Notes under the pieces: model-generated
The model's input: the letters and a program-made list of their open reading frames with translations, nothing else
The model's database searches: none
Told to the model about the DNA's origin: nothing
Source: Pontibacter populi
GTDB lineage: Bacteria; Bacteroidota; Bacteroidia; Cytophagales; Hymenobacteraceae
Assembly (NCBI RefSeq): GCF_019336435.1
Contig: NZ_JAHWXQ010000006.1
Location: 1 to 64,000 of the forward strand
DNA: 64,000 nt
Direction: 5' to 3'
In this document: positions 1-8,339 of the stretch, piece after piece
How positions within the stretch are numbered: position 1 is the first letter of the stretch
How the letters are laid out: each line of letters begins with the position of its first letter
Position numbers and translations under genes: made by a program

Positions 1-96
1 TATAGTAGCTCTCGCTGCTGTAATGGAGGTTTTTCTTCCGTTCCAGTTACTGCGCCTCTTTCCAACTTCTCACTTCCCTTCCTGCTGAACGGGTTG

Positions 97-126
97 CAAA
101 AGTACGCACTCTTTGTTAAGATGCAA
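97..126 (-). promoter_or_regulatory. Bacteroidota-type promoter firing out of the window
   Basis: On the minus strand TTG (124-126) lies 19 nt from TACTTTTG (97-104), matching the primary sigma consensus TTTG-N19-TAnnTTTG. The predicted transcript starts with a CAACCCG-like leader and runs off the left edge. Such leaders often precede rRNA operons in this phylum, but no rRNA is visible, so the target is unknown. Confidence 0.5.
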
Positions 127-366
127 GGCCCGATGCAGAAGTTTTTCTGTGTGCACCGCTAAGTGGCTGATTACGAAAAGATTCTTTTTCAGCCTGTGTT
201 CCCGACACCGGCTATAGATGCCTTGCCCGGCTTTCCGCTTACTTTCTTTCTTCGTATTCCTTTGCCCGGCGGCCCCGGACGTGAAGTGATAACAAGTAAA
301 GGATCCGGGAAAGTTCCCTTATAGTATCAGATTTCTTACTTATCAACTTTACTCCTTTATAAAACA

Positions 367-394
367 AAAGCCCCGCTATAGTTAGCGGGGCTTT
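367..394 (-). terminator. Rho-independent terminator with CTATAG in the loop
   Basis: A perfect 12-bp stem (AAAGCCCCGCTA/TAGCGGGGCTTT) closes a 4-nt loop. On the minus strand it is followed by TTTTGTTTT, so it terminates the DUF2480 transcript. The loop and upper stem carry CTATAGTT. Confidence 0.9.
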
Positions 395-430
395 CCTGAT
401 CATTAGATCTCTTCTCTATTATAGTAGCAA

Positions 431-940
431 CTATACTTTTGGCTTTTTATATAAAGGCACGGTACTGCATGGCTCACCATACATTACGCTGCTTACTACC
501 GGTAATAATTTCTGCATGATCTCAACATAAGCGAATGTAGGCACTGGTATACTTCCGCATCCTTTGATCACTACTTTACCTTCGCGATACTCTTCCGGAT
601 CTATTTTAGCAATTGCTTCCTTAAGCAGCGACTGCTCTAATGCTTCCAGATCTCCGAATACGTAATGGTTTGCATGATTCTGGAGTTTGGTAGCCAGCAG
701 CATGTAAGCCCAGGTTGGAACTATAGCATCGGCTGAACAAATAATGGCAACGTTTTTACCATCATAAGCCGTCCAGTCATTCTCCTTTATAAAAGCTCTG
801 AAATCTTTCTCTCTCAGCATTAGCCCATGAAAGAGATTTTCTTTGATATCATATACTACACGCTCGCCGGGGTGCAGCAGTTCTTCCAGGTTTATAGTTA
901 CGAGCGCACTTTGTGCTACTTTGTTTATCAGCTCTGACAT
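431..940 (-). CDS. DUF2480 family protein
   Basis: This 169-residue soluble protein resembles the DUF2480 family, which is essentially confined to Bacteroidota and has no established function. It has no signal peptide or membrane segment. The middle section (about residues 55-105) reads as an alternating alpha/beta domain, and a conserved-looking GCGSIPVPTFAY stretch lies near residues 127-138. It starts 11 nt after the tsaB stop, so the two are probably co-transcribed, and a strong terminator follows. Family assignment rests on overall sequence recognition; the role is unknown. Confidence 0.75.
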   Translation of the reverse strand: MSELINKVAQSALVTINLEELLHPGERVVYDIKENLFHGLMLREKDFRAFIKENDWTAYDGKNVAIICSADAIVPTWAYMLLATKLQNHANHYVFGDLEALEQSLLKEAIAKIDPEEYREGKVVIKGCGSIPVPTFAYVEIMQKLLPVVSSVMYGEPCSTVPLYKKPKV

Positions 941-951
941 ATTGTTATTTT

Positions 952-1644
952 TTATGCCTTTGGTTTACTACTAGTAATATAAACATCTTTCAGATAGAAG
1001 GGTTCATAATAAGCCACATCTTCGAAAGCCTGTTCATTATATTTCTGCAACGCCAGTTCTCCCATTGGTTTAGCAGACAATACTACATCATCTATAAAGA
1101 GTGCCTGCTTATTTTCTTCATGAAACTGCTTTAGCTTACTCGCCCCACTTCCGAAAAAGATGATCGGTTTAAGCTGAAGCTGTTCAGCAAAAGTATCTGC
1201 ATCTAAAACGATAGGCTCTATAGGCAGCACTTCATTAAGCTGATGATCGAGCAGGCAGGTATAAACTTCCATGCGACGGGCATCGAGCATCGGGCAGAAC
1301 AGGTATTGCTCCGGGTTTGGTGTAGTTTTAATTACCTGCAACGCCAGGCTATGTAAAGTCGATACCGAAATAAGTGGCTTATCCAGTGCATAACAAATAC
1401 CTTTAGCCGTTGCGCTGCCAATCCGCAAACCTGTGTACGAGCCCGGCCCTCCTGAAACAGCAATCGCATCGAGTTGTTTTAACGTAGCTCCGCAATTTTC
1501 CACCAGTTGGTCTATCATCACGGTTATATGCGACGAGTGTGATTTCTCGATCTGTAGTTCTGATGCCCCCAGCAATTGTGCATCGCGGTGCAGGGCAACG
1601 GAGCAAACAGTAGATGACGTTTCGAGGGAAAGTAATAAAGGCAT
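952..1644 (-). CDS. tsaB: tRNA threonylcarbamoyladenosine biosynthesis protein TsaB
   Basis: TsaB (YeaZ) is the ASKHA-fold partner of TsaD and TsaE in making t6A37 on ANN-decoding tRNAs in the cytoplasm. The N-terminal SLETSSTVCSVAL segment and GGPGSYTGLRIG (about residues 65-76) are the family signatures. A 246-residue reading begins at 1692, but a promoter at 1666-1696 would start transcription inside it. The ATG at 1644 (230 residues, MPLLLSLETS) is therefore preferred and also matches the usual start of the family. DUF2480 follows 11 nt downstream. Confidence 0.93.
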   Translation of the reverse strand: MPLLLSLETSSTVCSVALHRDAQLLGASELQIEKSHSSHITVMIDQLVENCGATLKQLDAIAVSGGPGSYTGLRIGSATAKGICYALDKPLISVSTLHSLALQVIKTTPNPEQYLFCPMLDARRMEVYTCLLDHQLNEVLPIEPIVLDADTFAEQLQLKPIIFFGSGASKLKQFHEENKQALFIDDVVLSAKPMGELALQKYNEQAFEDVAYYEPFYLKDVYITSSKPKA

Positions 1645-1665
1645 TCTGTTTATAGTTGTGTACTG

Positions 1666-1696
1666 CAAAAGTACTGCACACGAACGATGCATACAA
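1666..1696 (-). promoter_or_regulatory. tsaB promoter
   Basis: The minus strand shows TTG (1694-1696), a 20-nt spacer and TACTTTTG (1666-1673), an almost ideal Bacteroidota promoter. Transcription would begin near 1658-1662, which rules out the upstream start codon at 1692 and supports ATG 1644. Confidence 0.7.
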
Positions 1697-1777
1697 CTAT
1701 ACTATAATAGTGTCGGTCTTAAAGCAAAAAGGAGACACTTTGCAGCATCTCCTTTGTTTTATAGTTTACTTATAACC

Positions 1778-3454
1778 TTATTTTGATTTCACTTTCAGGT
1801 AAGATGCATATTTCTGAGGATCATTCAGCACATTCTTCGCCATTATAATATCCTGGTCATCGTCGAAAGATGCTTCGATGTAGCCTTTCTGCAGATAATA
1901 GCGTGAGGCGATCTCGGCCTCCAGCATTTCCTGTATCTCAGGGCGGAAACGCTGCAGATCGTTGGATTTGTTATGCGACACTTTTTTACGGATAGCATCG
2001 AGTTCGCTCTTTATATCATCGTAATGTTTTCCTTCTTTTGATTTGTCAGTCAGCTCCACAAGTTCCTGCTCTACTGTTGTAGTATAAGACACATCCTTAT
2101 CAGCCAGGAAAGCAACAAACTTCTGGTAATCGGCATCCGATAACTGGAAGTCTTTGGCAGAAGCTATAGTTGGGTGCTCTGCTTTATATTTGTTGGCAAA
2201 CTCAAACAAGTAGCCTTTGCCAACTATAGTTCGGGCAATCTCAGAGTATTCGGTTTGTGGCACTTCCACATCCGGGCTGATACCACCACCATCATACACC
2301 ACACGACCACCGGCAGTTTTAAAAGCTACCCTTAAAGAATCCGGAATAGAGGCCACGCTGCCATCTTCGTTGCGGTGTGAATAATCTATTGCCTGAATGC
2401 AACGGCCACTTGGCGTATAGTATTTAGCTGTTGTTACTTTTAGTTGCGAGTTATAAGATAGTGGTCGGGTGGCCTGCACCAGTCCTTTACCAAAGGTACG
2501 CTCGCCTACCAGAACCGCCCTGTCATAATCCTGCATAACGCCGGCTACAATTTCGGCTGCCGATGCGCTGCGGGAACTGGTAAGCACAACCAATGGCACT
2601 GATTTATCAAGCGGCTCATCTAAGGCTTTGTAGGTTTTATTCCACTCTTTTACTTTACCCTTGGTGCTAACGATGTCTTTGCCTTTGTCAACAAATATGT
2701 TCGAGATGTTTACAGCTTCATGCAGCAGACCACCCGGGTTATCGCGCAGGTCAAAGATTATCTTCTTGGCGCCCATCTCCTTTAGTTTCTGAACCGCCTG
2801 TTTTACTTCTCTGGAAGCATCCATGGTAAAACCTGAAAGCTGGAAGTAGCCGATCTCGTTATCAAGCATACCAATATAAGGCACGTTCTCTACTGTTATA
2901 TTAGCCCGAAGCAGCTCAACGGTACGAGGCTTTGTTTGTCCGTAGCTTTTGATCTCCAGTTTTATAGGGGTATTTGCTTGTCCTTTGAGCAGTTTGCTTA
3001 CTTCAGCAGATGGTTTGCCTGTCACATTAACGCCATCAATTTTCAGGATCTGGTCGCCTATAGTTAGCCCGGCTTTCTGCGCCGGCGAACCTTCGTAAGG
3101 CATCTGGATCACTACTTTACCATCATGCACACCAATTCCTGCCCCAATACCACCATACTGGCCAGTGGTCATGGTACGGAAATCTTCGATATCGTCTTCG
3201 GGAATATAGTTGGTGTAAGGATCCAGCGATTTAAGCATGGCATCAATACCGGTACGCATCATTTGTGCAGGTGGCACTTCATCCACGTAATAGGTATTTA
3301 CTTCTTTAAAAAGGGTGGCAAATACGTCGAGGTTTTTAGCAATCTCGAAGTAACGGTCAGAGTCAGATTTAAAAGATACCAGGCCCAGGCCTACACCAGC
3401 CACTAAAATGCCGGCGATATATTTTTTATACATAATTTTCGGGTTAGAGAACAA
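1778..3454 (-). CDS. S41 family C-terminal processing protease
   Basis: This is a CtpA/Prc-like serine protease that cleaves envelope proteins at their C termini. An N-terminal hydrophobic segment (about residues 11-28) exports or anchors it. A PDZ domain follows (about 95-175; GGIGAGIGV, GDQILKIDGV), then the S41 core with FDLRDNPGG near 234-242. The catalytic serine lies in SASAAE (296-301) and the partner lysine in TFGKG (K323). At 558 residues the length is normal for Bacteroidota CTPs. ATG at 3433 (MYKKYIAGI) is an alternative start. It begins about 7 nt after the rnpA stop, suggesting an rpmH-rnpA-ctp transcript. Confidence 0.92.
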   Translation of the reverse strand: MFSNPKIMYKKYIAGILVAGVGLGLVSFKSDSDRYFEIAKNLDVFATLFKEVNTYYVDEVPPAQMMRTGIDAMLKSLDPYTNYIPEDDIEDFRTMTTGQYGGIGAGIGVHDGKVVIQMPYEGSPAQKAGLTIGDQILKIDGVNVTGKPSAEVSKLLKGQANTPIKLEIKSYGQTKPRTVELLRANITVENVPYIGMLDNEIGYFQLSGFTMDASREVKQAVQKLKEMGAKKIIFDLRDNPGGLLHEAVNISNIFVDKGKDIVSTKGKVKEWNKTYKALDEPLDKSVPLVVLTSSRSASAAEIVAGVMQDYDRAVLVGERTFGKGLVQATRPLSYNSQLKVTTAKYYTPSGRCIQAIDYSHRNEDGSVASIPDSLRVAFKTAGGRVVYDGGGISPDVEVPQTEYSEIARTIVGKGYLFEFANKYKAEHPTIASAKDFQLSDADYQKFVAFLADKDVSYTTTVEQELVELTDKSKEGKHYDDIKSELDAIRKKVSHNKSNDLQRFRPEIQEMLEAEIASRYYLQKGYIEASFDDDQDIIMAKNVLNDPQKYASYLKVKSK

Positions 3455-3461
3455 GAAAAGC

Positions 3462-3866
3462 CTACGTATTGAGACAACGTTCTAAACCGGAAATTAGTTT
3501 TTTCTGAATAGATTGAAAGGATTTTTTTTCTTTGCCGATATAAAGGATACCTAGCAAAGCGGGTGCTTTAGCCGGATCGGCAAGCAGAAGATGTTTGTTA
3601 AGACGGTATGCCTCACGCATTTGCCGTTTAAGGCGGTTGCGATCTACAGCGCGTTTAAAATGGCGCTTGGATACAGAAATAACAACCTGCGTAAGTGCAG
3701 GTGTTATGCCAGGCTCAGTATAATAAACGAAGCGAAGCGGATACAAATTAAAAGAAGAACCCTTGGAAAACAGTAGCGTGATTAAGCGCTTACTGCACAA
3801 GCGTTCTTCTTTCGAAAATGTATGTGTTAAAGGCTGGGGCGCTTCGTGATCTTTATCGGAATCCAT
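3462..3866 (-). CDS. rnpA: Ribonuclease P protein component
   Basis: This is the protein subunit of RNase P, which assists the catalytic RNA in removing tRNA 5' leaders. The RNR signature RNRLKR (residues 76-81) with QMREAYR is the RNA-binding core, preceded by the FSKEERL start of the conserved fold near residue 17. At 134 residues it is ordinary in size, with a short variable N-terminal extension. It lies 45 nt downstream of rpmH, the near-universal bacterial pairing, and its promoter is the one upstream of rpmH. Confidence 0.95.
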   Translation of the reverse strand: MDSDKDHEAPQPLTHTFSKEERLCSKRLITLLFSKGSSFNLYPLRFVYYTEPGITPALTQVVISVSKRHFKRAVDRNRLKRQMREAYRLNKHLLLADPAKAPALLGILYIGKEKKSFQSIQKKLISGLERCLNT

Positions 3867-3911
3867 TCGTTAGAGCGGCTCCGTGCTCTACAAAGCACTA
3901 ACCTGACTTAA

Positions 3912-4070
3912 TTAAGCCTTATGTTTTCTTTCGTCAGAAACAGTTAGTCTCTTTCTGCCTTTGGCTCTTCTGCTAGCCAATACTCTTCTACCGTTAGCGG
4001 TCTCCATTCTAGATCTGAAGCCGTGCTTATTTCTTCTTTTTCTCTGAGAAGGCTGGAATGTTCTTTTCAT
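3912..4070 (-). CDS. rpmH: 50S ribosomal protein L34 (bL34)
   Basis: Translating the minus strand gives a 52-residue basic protein beginning [18 protein letters not shown] and ending VSDERKHKA, the full bL34 sequence pattern. It belongs to the large ribosomal subunit. It precedes rnpA, the classical arrangement, and has its own promoter at 4099-4129. It is easily missed by length-filtered gene calling. Confidence 0.97.
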   Translation of the reverse strand: MKRTFQPSQRKRRNKHGFRSRMETANGRRVLASRRAKGRKRLTVSDERKHKA

Positions 4071-4098
4071 CGTATGCCAATGGTTTTATTATGGCCTG

Positions 4099-4129
4099 CA
4101 AAATTAGTAAACCTTTGTAAATAACCAAA
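4099..4129 (-). promoter_or_regulatory. rpmH-rnpA promoter
   Basis: On the minus strand TTTG (4126-4129), a 19-nt spacer and TAATTTTG (4099-4106) match the Bacteroidota primary promoter consensus exactly. It lies about 30 nt upstream of the rpmH start codon. Confidence 0.8.
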
Positions 4130-4266
4130 GCAGGCGCTGGATATTTTGTACAAATATAGCAGGTTTTTATCAGAGCTACAGTAAAAATATCAATTATAGC
4201 GCAGTACGAGTATAAAATGGCACAGCATAAACCTGTAAATTTATCGCATCAACTATAGTTTAAACT

Positions 4267-5994
4267 ATGATCTTTTACCAACTCTCCTATAAATCGGCAC
4301 TTTCTCATTTTGTTGATATCAGCCTTACTATAAGTGGCAACACGCAAAAGGAACTGTACCTGCAACTACCAGCCTGGCGCCCCGGCCGCTACGAATTGCA
4401 GCATTTTGCCCAGAAACTGAACCAGGTAACCGCAACAGCACATGGCGCAACTATAGCCACCCGGAAAATTACCAAAGATCGCTGGCAGGTTGAAACAGAT
4501 GGCGCCGAAACGATAACTATAAACTATAGCTTTTATGCGCGGCAGATGGATGCGGGCGGCTCGTGGCTGGATGAGCAGATGCTGTACCTGAACCCAATAA
4601 ACTGCCTGATGGCCGTGGAAGGCCGCCAACACGAACCCTGCGAAGTAACTGTAACCATCCCTGAAAACTGGCAGATCGCCTGCGGGTTACCGGAAGTAAG
4701 AAAGCACACGTTGCAAGCTGCGAATTACGACGAACTGGTAGACGGCCCGTTTATCGCCAGTGGTTCGCTGCAGCACGCAAGTTACAGTTTAGCCGGCACC
4801 ACCTTCCATATCTGGATACAAGGCGACTGCAAACCTGACTGGTCAAAAATTATACATGACTTTGAAGCTTTTACCAAAGCACAGCTTGAAGTGTTTTGCG
4901 ATTTCCCGGTACCGGAATACCATTACCTGAACCTTATTTTACCTTACCGCACTTACCACGGCGTGGAGCACAGCCATTCCACAGTTATCACGCTCGGGCC
5001 AGGTGAGCTGCTGATGTCGCCGGCTTTGTATAAGGAGTTTATTGGTGTGAGCTCGCATGAGCTTTTCCATACCTGGAACATAAAAAAGATACGGCCCAAG
5101 GAAATGCTGCCTTATAACCTGGCCCAGGAGAATTACTTTAAAACAGGCTATGTTGCGGAGGGCATTACCACTTACTATGGCGACTACATGCTGGCCCGCT
5201 CGGGCGTTTTTACAGCCAAGCAATATTTTGACGAACTAAGCACTACCCTGCAGCGCTACTTTGCAGACTACAGCCGTCATCACATGTCAGTCGCTGATTC
5301 GTCTTTTGACCTGTGGCTGGATGGCTACAAACCCGGCATCCCGGACCGAAAAGTATCTATCTATATAAAAGGTGCGCTAACTGCCTTGTTGCTTGATTTA
5401 AAATTGCGGAAGGAAACTAATAACCGGGCAAACCTGGATGCTGTGATGCGGGAATTATGGATACGGTTTGGTCAACAAACTATAGGCTACACAGAGCAGG
5501 ACTATGCCGACCTGGTGGATGAAATTGCCGGGCAGTCCTTCAGGTCTTACTTCGACAACTATATAAATGGCACTGCGCCTATAGAACCTGTGCTTGACGA
5601 AGCTTTAAACTATGTTGGCTGTACGCTGAAGAGTAACGAAAACACACTACTATATGAGAGCCGGTTCGGGTTTAAAGTATCAGCAGACCAAACTATAAAA
5701 GTAACAGCCATAGCGCCAGCATCTCCAGCTTATAATAGTCTAAGTATAGATGACGAATTGGTAGCTTTAAACGGAAGAAAACTGGAACAGAACCTGCAGC
5801 ATTTGTTACAGCAACTAGCTCCTACCGAAACTATAACGCTTACCCTATTCAGGGAAAAGCAGCTACAGCAGGTCATGCTCATTCCTGCTTCGCACACTTT
5901 TTATCCGAAGTATAGTATAGAGAAACGCCCTGACGCGACAACTATAGAAAAGCAAAACTTTAAGCTATGGCTACACCAGGAATTTGAAGCATAA
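4267..5994 (+). CDS. M61 family metallopeptidase with PDZ domain
   Basis: This 575-residue protein has the M61 (glycyl aminopeptidase-like) architecture. A beta-rich N-terminal domain (about 1-165) has the typical LPAWRPGRYELQHFAQ opening. The gluzincin catalytic domain carries the zinc motif HELFH at 264-268, with a downstream GYVAEGITTYYGDYM helix that supplies the third ligand glutamate. A C-terminal PDZ-like domain covers about 450-550. No signal peptide is apparent, so a cytoplasmic peptidase is likely. It is a single-gene unit facing away from rpmH. CTATAG words occur repeatedly inside the gene, encoding Thr-Ile or Tyr-Ser. Confidence 0.92.
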   Translation: MIFYQLSYKSALSHFVDISLTISGNTQKELYLQLPAWRPGRYELQHFAQKLNQVTATAHGATIATRKITKDRWQVETDGAETITINYSFYARQMDAGGSWLDEQMLYLNPINCLMAVEGRQHEPCEVTVTIPENWQIACGLPEVRKHTLQAANYDELVDGPFIASGSLQHASYSLAGTTFHIWIQGDCKPDWSKIIHDFEAFTKAQLEVFCDFPVPEYHYLNLILPYRTYHGVEHSHSTVITLGPGELLMSPALYKEFIGVSSHELFHTWNIKKIRPKEMLPYNLAQENYFKTGYVAEGITTYYGDYMLARSGVFTAKQYFDELSTTLQRYFADYSRHHMSVADSSFDLWLDGYKPGIPDRKVSIYIKGALTALLLDLKLRKETNNRANLDAVMRELWIRFGQQTIGYTEQDYADLVDEIAGQSFRSYFDNYINGTAPIEPVLDEALNYVGCTLKSNENTLLYESRFGFKVSADQTIKVTAIAPASPAYNSLSIDDELVALNGRKLEQNLQHLLQQLAPTETITLTLFREKQLQQVMLIPASHTFYPKYSIEKRPDATTIEKQNFKLWLHQEFEA

Positions 5995-6000
5995 AAAAAA

Positions 6001-6033
6001 CGCGGGCAAAAGGTGTAAAACCTTCTGCCCGCG
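6001..6033 (-). terminator. Terminator of the small gene at 6068
   Basis: CGCGGGC (6001-6007) pairs with GCCCGCG (6027-6033), extended by AAAGG/CCTTC. On the minus strand it is followed by eight T residues. It ends the small gene and separates it from the convergent M61 gene. Confidence 0.85.
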
Positions 6034-6067
6034 CATACTATTCATAGTCTTATTCTGTTCGGAAGCC

Positions 6068-6268
6068 TTACTTTTTATCGTAAGGCGTGTTATTGCCACC
6101 TTTCGCCAGGTTCCTGTTCGGATTCTGTACTTTGGTGTCAGATTTATTAAGCGCATTGCGTGGTGGGTTGTCATCGACATTACCCATCAGCTTCTTCGGA
6201 TCCTGCTGTTGCGGATTATTTTTCTTCAGTTCGTCCTGAGTATTTTTATTCTTATTTTGAATGCTCAT
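6068..6268 (-). CDS. Small Asn/Lys-rich hypothetical protein
   Basis: This 66-residue, highly hydrophilic protein (MSIQNKNKNTQDELKKNN...) is rich in Asn, Lys, Gln and Pro and probably disordered. I do not recognise a family. Support for it being real is a clean ATG, a dedicated strong terminator 35 nt past the stop, and an otherwise empty spacer. It could be a stress-type small protein, but nothing in the sequence shows this. Confidence 0.55.
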   Translation of the reverse strand: MSIQNKNKNTQDELKKNNPQQQDPKKLMGNVDDNPPRNALNKSDTKVQNPNRNLAKGGNNTPYDKK

Positions 6269-6360
6269 AGCTTGGATTCTTATGTAGTTCGTACTTTAGT
6301 TTTACCCCTGCAAGCACGGTTTAGTTACAAAACAGTTGATATAGTTTGAAATAGGGCAAC

Positions 6361-6390
6361 AAAAAAGGGAAGCTTTCGCCTCCCTTTTTC
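6361..6390 (-). terminator. PfkB kinase terminator
   Basis: AAAAAGGGA (6362-6370) pairs with TCCCTTTTT (6381-6389) around a small GC/TTTC/GC top. The minus-strand read ends in a run of T residues, 22 nt beyond the kinase stop codon. Confidence 0.85.
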
Positions 6391-6411
6391 TATACTTTAT
6401 AGTTGCAGTTC

Positions 6412-7335
6412 TTACTGCAGCACGGTGTCAAAAGCAACCAGTTTCACAAACTCCTGCACGCGGTTTTCGATCTCTTCTTTGCTCAGGTTTTTCAAACGCT
6501 CCGTACCAAATTTCTCAACACAGAACGATGCCATCGCCGAACCATAGATAATAGCGCGCTTCATGTTCTCGAAGCTGATATCATCAGTGCTGGCGATGTA
6601 ACCTATAAAGCCACCTGCAAACGTATCGCCGGCTCCGGTTGGGTCAAATACTTCCTCTAGTGGCAATGCAGGCGCAAAGAATACCTTGTCCTCGTTAAAC
6701 AACAGCGCACCGTGCTCCCCTTTCTTGATGATCAGGAACTTAGGGCCCATCGCCATGATCTTTTTGGCAGCTTTTACCAACGAATACTCACCGCTCAGCT
6801 GGCGTGCTTCTTCATCGTTAATAGACAGTACGTCTACCAGTTTCAGGGTTTCCATCAGTTCTGGCAGGGCAATGTCCATCCAGAAATTCATGGTGTCCAT
6901 CACGATCAGCTTTGGCTTTTGCGTCAGGCGCTCGATCACGGTTTTCTGTACCTGCGGTGCAAGGTTACCCAGCATCAGGTATTCGCAGCCTTGGTAGCTA
7001 GCCGGAATGATCGGGTCGAAATCGCCCAGCACATTCAGTTCTGTAACCAGCGTTTCGCGGCTGTTCATGTCGTTAAAATAGCGGCCAGACCAGAAGAAAG
7101 ATTTCTCATTCTCCTTTACCTGCACACCTTCGGTGCTGATGTTGCGCTCGTGCATCAGTTTGATGTGGTCCTGATCGAAATCGCCACCAACTACAGAGAC
7201 TACATTTACCGGCTTCACGAAATATGAAGACGAAAGAGAAATATAAGTAGCTGCGCCACCTACAATCTTATCAGTTTTACCGAAAGGTGTCTCCAGCGCA
7301 TCAAACGCCATCGAACCTACTACTACTAAGCTCAT
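6412..7335 (-). CDS. PfkB family carbohydrate/nucleoside kinase
   Basis: This 307-residue ribokinase-fold enzyme would phosphorylate a sugar or nucleoside using ATP. The N-terminal GG pair is in VGGAATYIS (near 25-33). The C-terminal PfkB signature DPTGAGDTFAGG (231-242) contains the anion hole and catalytic Asp237. The length and the short lid region suggest a bacterial adenosine/ribokinase-like member; the substrate cannot be read from the sequence. Its 5' region is an AT-rich repeat tract. It forms its own transcription unit with a terminator. Confidence 0.9.
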   Translation of the reverse strand: MSLVVVGSMAFDALETPFGKTDKIVGGAATYISLSSSYFVKPVNVVSVVGGDFDQDHIKLMHERNISTEGVQVKENEKSFFWSGRYFNDMNSRETLVTELNVLGDFDPIIPASYQGCEYLMLGNLAPQVQKTVIERLTQKPKLIVMDTMNFWMDIALPELMETLKLVDVLSINDEEARQLSGEYSLVKAAKKIMAMGPKFLIIKKGEHGALLFNEDKVFFAPALPLEEVFDPTGAGDTFAGGFIGYIASTDDISFENMKRAIIYGSAMASFCVEKFGTERLKNLSKEEIENRVQEFVKLVAFDTVLQ

Positions 7336-7337
7336 AT

Positions 7338-7438
7338 CTTTAATTGTTGATTGTTAAATTGTTTAATTGTTGAATGGTTTTTGCCACTTCACATTCTGAA
7401 TCAGCAGTTTAACCATAAAGCAATTTAGCAATTAAAAT
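7338..7438. repeat. AT-rich inverted repeat upstream of the PfkB gene
   Basis: A tract built from ATTGTTAAATTGTTTAATTG-like words (7338-7378) is followed by a reverse-complement relative (about 7410-7438, CAATTTAGCAATTAAA). About 30 nt of less repetitive sequence lies between them. The same words recur upstream of the thiolase gene (63498-63535). Confidence 0.6.
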
Positions 7439-7442
7439 AAAA

Positions 7443-7473
7443 AAAGCCCCTGAAGGTTCGCTTCAAGGGCTTT
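7443..7473 (-). terminator. tRNA-His terminator
   Basis: AAAGCCCCTGAAG pairs with CTTCAAGGGCTTT around a GTTCG-type loop, directly downstream of the tRNA on the minus strand, with a T-rich tail. Confidence 0.85.
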
Positions 7474-7474
7474 G

Positions 7475-7549
7475 GGTGACCGATGGGATTCGAACCCACG
7501 ACTTCCAGAATCACAATCTGGTGCTCTAACCAACTGAACTACGATCACC
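7475..7549 (-). tRNA. tRNA-His (anticodon GTG)
   Basis: The minus strand folds into a full cloverleaf. The acceptor GTGATCG pairs with CGGTCAC, the D-arm is GTTCAGTTGGTTAGAGC, the anticodon stem CCAGA/TCTGG encloses TTGTGAT, and the T-arm is GTGGGTTCGAATCCCAT. An extra 5' G (G-1, position 7549) opposite discriminator C73 (7475) is the identity element of tRNA-His. The CCA end is not encoded. Confidence 0.97.
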
Positions 7550-7567
7550 GTGTCTCGTTTGAGAGTG

Positions 7568-7597
7568 CAAATATACGGAGCAAATCACATAATGCAA
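7568..7597 (-). promoter_or_regulatory. tRNA-His promoter
   Basis: TTG (7595-7597), a 19-nt spacer and TATATTTG (7568-7575) on the minus strand match the Bacteroidota consensus and lie about 18 nt upstream of the tRNA. Confidence 0.75.
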
Positions 7598-7955
7598 TAC
7601 CGGGGATGCATTTTTGGCTAAAATTTTTCTAAAACAAGCTCCTGTAACTATAAGCTGCTAGTTATAAATAAGTTGCCATGATGCGCCTTATTTGCATTAC
7701 CTCGCTAAGCCTTTACGAAGGACAACGCTCTTTCGGACATCTGTGTCCGAAAGCCCTCTGCCGGGGATTTCCTAATCCCCGTGTTGCAAGTAACGCGGAC
7801 TAGGAAGTCCGCAGCAGAATTGGTTCCGGACATGGATTTCCGAAACAGCAAGGATGCCCGAAACAATAAGTTGTTGAATTTGTAACTAAACTGGGCCAGA
7901 GGGGCCCAACTATAGCAAGTCACGTGCGAGGAGGCTCGCGCCATACAACTATAGT
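7598..7955. other. Intergenic region with clustered small hairpins
   Basis: This spacer has no believable gene; a 79-codon minus-strand frame runs through the hairpins and reads as low-quality sequence. Its content is the hairpin cluster at 7731-7908. Confidence 0.6.
7731..7908. repeat. Cluster of four short perfect hairpins (REP-like)
   Basis: Four compact palindromes follow one another: TTTCGGACA/TGTCCGAAA (7731-7752), CGGGGATT/AATCCCCG (7762-7781), GCGGACT/AGTCCGC (7795-7812) and TGGGCC/GGCCCA (7892-7908). Each has a 4-5 nt loop. None has a T-tract, so they are not terminators. Similar modules occur at 31790-31836 and 31470-31487. Confidence 0.75.
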
Positions 7956-8324
7956 TTACTTACTCAGCTTTGTACCGCACCACGGGCAATAATTGATCAC
8001 TACCATGGTAGCGCCGCCGTTGTGCACTGGTATACCATAAAAGCCTTCATCCCATTTATTGATCACTACATCCGGGTCGTCGTACTTTATCTCTCCTTGC
8101 TCGTCCAGACTTTCGAATACTTTATCGGCCATCATCATGCAGCAATAACTTTCGTAGTTAAAACCCGCGGACGTTAGCTTTTCGGTAGTGGCCCAGTTGT
8201 AGCAATCCTCGTCTTCATGTATGGCATCGGCATAGGCCTCATACTCCTCCGATTGCAGCACTTCCTCCGGCAGCTCTTTCCCGAAAAATCGGGCGTGCAG
8301 TGCTTTAAATCTTTCTAACTCCAT
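7956..8324 (-). CDS. Hypothetical protein with CPWCG motif
   Basis: This acidic 122-residue protein ends with NYCPWCGTKLSK. A second cysteine pair lies in SYCCMMMADK (about residues 59-68). The four cysteines could bind a metal ion, but that is inference. No signal peptide or membrane segment is seen. It starts 15 nt after the pyrC stop and is probably co-transcribed with it. I do not recognise a named function; similar small CxxC-tail proteins are widespread and uncharacterised. Confidence 0.75.
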   Translation of the reverse strand: MELERFKALHARFFGKELPEEVLQSEEYEAYADAIHEDEDCYNWATTEKLTSAGFNYESYCCMMMADKVFESLDEQGEIKYDDPDVVINKWDEGFYGIPVHNGGATMVVINYCPWCGTKLSK

Positions 8325-8339
8325 CGTGAACTATATTTA

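Larger units (their letters stand above)
1..430. other. Left-edge intergenic region
   Basis: No convincing reading frame is seen on either strand. The stretch holds a minus-strand promoter near 97-126 that fires out of the window and a terminator at 367-394 that ends the tsaB-DUF2480 unit. Positions 131-360 contain nothing else I can name. Confidence 0.6.

Noticed and set aside
1403-1696. 97-codon minus-strand frame overlapping tsaB
   Set aside because: Shadow of tsaB in another frame.
7731-7908. CRISPR-like array
   Set aside because: The stems differ from each other and there is no constant repeat with regular spacers.
7705-7944. 79-codon minus-strand frame
   Set aside because: Runs through the cluster of perfect hairpins and has no protein-like features.
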